Part shown: positions 59,965 to 64,000 of the stretch, piece by piece | Position numbering within the stretch: the first letter of the stretch is position 1 | Layout of the letters: each line of letters starts with the position of its first letter | NCBI GenBank assembly: GCA_958496175.1 | Contig: OY292276.1 | Location: 16,634,001-16,698,000, forward strand | Origin: Sisyra terminalis | Lineage: Eukaryota; Arthropoda; Insecta; Neuroptera; Sisyridae | Length of the DNA: 64,000 nt | Direction of reading: 5' to 3' | The notes under the pieces: generated by a model | What the model was told of the DNA's origin: nothing | Seen by the model: only the letters and a program-made list of their open reading frames with translations | Databases searched by the model: none | Made by a program: the position numbers and the translations under genes

Positions 59965-62900
59965 CATTCATTTACAAATTCTAAACTTTAAATAGTTGAA
60001 AATAAAAACATTCGGAAAACCAGGATTTGCGAAATTCTACAAACTTATTATACGCATATATTCTCTTTACTTATATTTTGGATTTAAATAATAATATAAT
60101 CCTATTCTGAATTTTTTCCTCTTTCTTTTTCCGATAACAAGTATACATAGTATTATCTTCATTTATAGTTTTTTGATTATAAATTTTTTATACCGATTTC
60201 TATTAAATTGAACAAATGGGATTTCCCAAATGACTATTTGCTCCAAAAAATTTGATCCAATAGATTTTTTTTTGTTTAGTATTTATCGGAGTACGTTTTT
60301 CAGTTTTGAACTTTTTTAATTCGCTTGGATTGGTAGATTTTGAGGCTTATAAAATACTTAACTCCGTATGCTTCACTGTACCTACTACAGATTTAAAAGC
60401 CATTTTTTCCGTATTTCTTTTTTCATTTGCTTGCAACTTTCAAATGCAAGAAAACCAACCATTTAAGATGGCCTATCCTCCTGGTTTCCTGAAGTACCTC
60501 ACTTTTCTAATTTCGTCCCTAGCATCAGAGTCTTGAAATTTTTTTGTTAAATATTCCTCATCACTTGGTTTACAACCCAAATGGTAGCTTACCAATAAGG
60601 TGGGAGCTTTAATCGGTAAGCTCTATATGTGAATCCAATACTACCTTTCTTATCATTCTTCCTGGGTGTCTTTCGAAGATTTCCTCCATCTTACCATTCA
60701 AAAAGAAGCCCAGTTTTGTATGAATCATTACAGAAAAAAACAGTTCAATATAGTCTTTAATCATTAAAAATAAGTTAAGCGCAACATTAATTAAGTTGAT
60801 TGTAGATTTTTCAGTAGATAAATTGATGATGTGAAACAAATAAATAAGCAAGGGTATTTAAATAAATTTTTGTTGAAAACACAAATTCAACGAACCCGTC
60901 AATATAAATTAAGTGAAAACGTAGCAGTATTATATCTGCAAAATTTAATTGTTTTAAGTAGAAAATAATAGGGACTTATTTGGTAATAATTAGGCATGAT
61001 GGTTAAATCAGTTCATTATTTTCCAAAGCACAAATATATAATTAAAAATTTGTAAATTAATAAGAATTTTCAATTTGAAAATCTACTCAATTTCATTGAT
61101 TTAGTTGAATCGAATTGTATGTTCACGAAGTAAGTAACGAACCATAGAGCACCTCGACTCTCCACGGGCTTGAAAGTCGCTAACACTGACATTAATTATA
61201 TTTTACGAGTTGAACTTCGGGATTACATTAAATTTTTAGTTTCAAATGTCACAAACTTTTGTAACATAAAATGTCGCGTGTCCATTTGATCTATGGTAAT
61301 ATTATGTACGCGAAACAGATTTTCCCATTACAGAATGCGGAACATGCAATATAAATTATTATAAATAATACAAAATTCATTTTCGTCCAAATGTCGACGA
61401 TAAAATTTTAGCAACTTTACTCAACGTTTTCATTCCTTGCAATTTAAATATTTAATGATTGTAAAAAAATCCAGATTGTTTCTTTTGCATTTAGAAATCA
61501 GTATTTATATAGAAAAAAAAAGAAGGAAAAGTCTAGTTTATTCGCATTCATAAATCTCTACAACAGGCGACAGTAGTGTGGATTTATATCTGACTATGAA
61601 ATGAGATACGAGTAAAGTTTACTTATCTCATATGTACTGTATTCTCAATGTGTTCACAATTCAATGGCTGTAATTTGCGCAATTTGGTCTTGTACTACAT
61701 AACCATAATTGTTCACGCCTGTTTTGAATTAGTTGATAATTAATTTCACAAAGTCTATATACATTACTTACAACAAATTACCTGGAAACCTGTCAAGATT
61801 TCCATTCATTAATTTTACTGAAAAATAAATGAGTTAATACAATTTAACAACCAGCTGAAGTTTGTTGCATTGATTTTATTTTTTTAAAGAATTATCAAGA
61901 CATGTGTCCCTACTCTGTTGGATAAATAGATAAAAAGCAGATTGTCATAAAAAGAAAACTTGATAATGTTACGGTTGTATAAAGTTTTGATAGTCATTTA
62001 TGTCCATGTGAGAAAAATCATATAAAAACTGGAAATCCTGAATTGTCGGAACAGTCTAGACTTCAAGGATTAAATCCTCTTTTTACAATCTACACATTCT
62101 TATGCTGTTCCCAGAAAAAAAAAAAGCTATCTGAGATTTGCAAGATAGATGCTTGCATCAACTAACATACACACTCGATAATAGAAAACGTTATTTTTCA
62201 AGAAAACAAATGGAACGACCTTAATGGAAATATAGTCATGGAAGATTTACCGTATGTGTTTTTTTGATTTACGTATAGGTAGATATCTTCAATTTCCAGA
62301 TAATTTAAAACGGCGTCATGTGGAAAATATGATTTTTAGGGCAACTAATTTACTTCAACGAGTCTCAAATAGCAATGGGCTGAAATTCATGATAAGTACA
62401 AAAAAAAAATGGATTTAAATGCTAAATGGAAAATAAAATGAAATTTACTCATTCGTAGCATTTTTTATCAAGTGATGTGCTGGAATGAATCCTATCATTT
62501 AATTAGATTTTTTTCCGTAATTTAATTAATTATTAAAATCACGTTTTTAAGAAATAAATTTTTATATTTTAATCAACTCAATTTTTCATTACAAAATTAA
62601 TACTTTAATTAAATCTAAAACATAATTTCTCCATATAATAGAACGGTTTAAAATTAAATAATACATATTGATGAAAAACCGAATAATTAACTTATAGAAA
62701 AACACATTCCTTTTTCATTATTATTAACTTACGTGAAAATTATGATAATAACGAGATAAAACTATATTCTAGAAAGTTAAAACGTATCACCAACATCTGT
62801 GTTCATTTGTTCATTATAAATTACTATTCAAAAAGTTCTTAAACTAAGAGAAAGTTATTCGGTGAACCTTTTAAAAAGCTGTGATATTCAAGACATGAAA

Positions 62901-64000
62901 GTACGTTTTTAATAAAACTTTCAAACAATTTATTTTTAATTCACCTCCGTGAAAATTCAACGTAAATATTAATTTGTTCTATTACGAATTCATAATAGAT
63001 ACTAATATTAACATAATTACAATGAGTTGAGGATCAATTTGAGTAGAATACTGACCTATTTGGGACATCTATAATCTATAGTGAATACGATTTACCCTAA
63101 AGCGATTCAGATTAGATATCAAACCAACACTGATATAACCAATCCCAACGGAACTCCTTACCAGTTGTGTTAAGGTTCTATCTACGTGCTTCTCATGAGA
63201 TATCAGTTGTAAAGGGAATATGTAAAGGAACACTACACACACCTATACATTCATTCATTATGAAAATACGGCTTAACTATTTTGTTTTCACTATAACAGA
63301 CAATTTTTAAATAAATGAATAATTTGGTTACATTATTCGCTAAAAATATATAATTATTGAAACAATTTAATAATAAGTTCAAAAGAAAGTTTGTAAAAGC
63401 TCTTAATAAAATATCAAAAGCTTAACTAAACAAAATAAATTAATTTTTCTAAATTTTGTTATCAATTTATACTGAAAGAGCTTTTATTAATAATGCAATT
63501 AAAAACACAGAGTTGGGCTTAGCAAAAAACTCCATTTACTGGAGCATAGATATAATCATCCCTAATGAATGAGCAATAATGTCCTTAGATGAAAAACTTT
63601 TCTCTGCAAAGATTATTAAATTATTTTTTTGAGGAATCACGCATTTTGCAGTCAAAATAAAACTTTTATAATTCGCCTTTTCATTCTTAAAGTTATATAA
63701 TTTGGTTGAAATTATTGATATAAAAATGCACTTGGAAGGAAAGAGCTTTCAAGAATTTATTTTTTCCCAAAGTAAACAAACTAGAAAATACTAAGGTGGA
63801 GTACACTATAGACTAGAAATATACCACAGTGAGTTACCTTAAAATGGTATAGAAGTATAAAATATACGTTTTCAATGATACAGGCCTACAGTTCATGAAA
63901 TATGTACACCAAATTTTGTTTATTTCTACCCAGTTTTCCATACTAAATACCTTTATTTAAAAGATATCGAATTGTTTTTAAGAAACTAGAAATACTCTCC
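59965..64000. other. AT-rich DNA, no supported gene
   Basis: Open frames at 60306-60536 (plus) and 60609-60851 (minus) are short and unrecognised. A slightly GC-richer patch at 61130-61330 (CACCTCGACTCTCCACGGGC) has no long frame. Nothing else was recognised to the end of the window. Confidence 0.45.

Overview
This is eukaryotic, very AT-rich DNA with no long host gene that I can recognise. Almost all identifiable content is transposable elements: a Penelope-like element, Helitrons, a Mutator-like (MULE) transposon, hAT-type MITEs, LINE relics and several long foldback (inverted-repeat) elements. This mixture, and the type of Helitron ends (A|TC...CTAG|T), suggest an arthropod, most likely an insect. 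I cannot name the order. The window is probably intergenic or deep inside a very long intron.

Layout. At 0.75-1.30 kb lies a near-perfect palindrome, with a shorter relative at 48.93-49.22 kb. At 9.20-12.31 kb is a decayed Penelope-like element on the minus strand (reverse transcriptase plus GIY-YIG endonuclease, inverted terminal repeats). It is split by a non-autonomous Helitron (9991-11018). At 16.36-16.90 kb is another inverted-repeat element, and at 22.80-23.78 kb a foldback of about 980 bp with an 8-bp target duplication. At 29.6-30.8 kb are two LINE fragments on the minus strand. At 33.9-38.2 kb lie a hAT-like MITE, a short Helitron and a longer 2.36-kb Helitron. At 40.35-43.26 kb is the best-preserved element, a 2.9-kb MULE with a transposase frame broken by one in-frame TGA. 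At 44.2-45.3 kb come another foldback and a LINE reverse transcriptase relic. At 59.0-59.5 kb is a tandem duplication and at 59.67-59.96 kb a hAT-like MITE. The rest is AT-rich DNA in which I see no supported gene.

Two themes stand out. First, the Penelope ends and two further families of inverted-repeat elements all carry the same core: CTGANGA, one extra base, a 5-6 bp hairpin, then GAAA and a very short third helix. This is the layout of a minimal hammerhead ribozyme, known from Penelope-like element terminal repeats. The foldback elements may therefore be non-autonomous Penelope derivatives. Second, the MULE has unusual terminal inverted repeats: opposed arrays of a 33-bp unit (4 copies left, 7 right), each unit holding a 19-bp perfect palindrome. 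Two Helitrons also share an internal tRNA-like module in the same orientation.

All calls come from reading the sequence. No database search or folding program was run.
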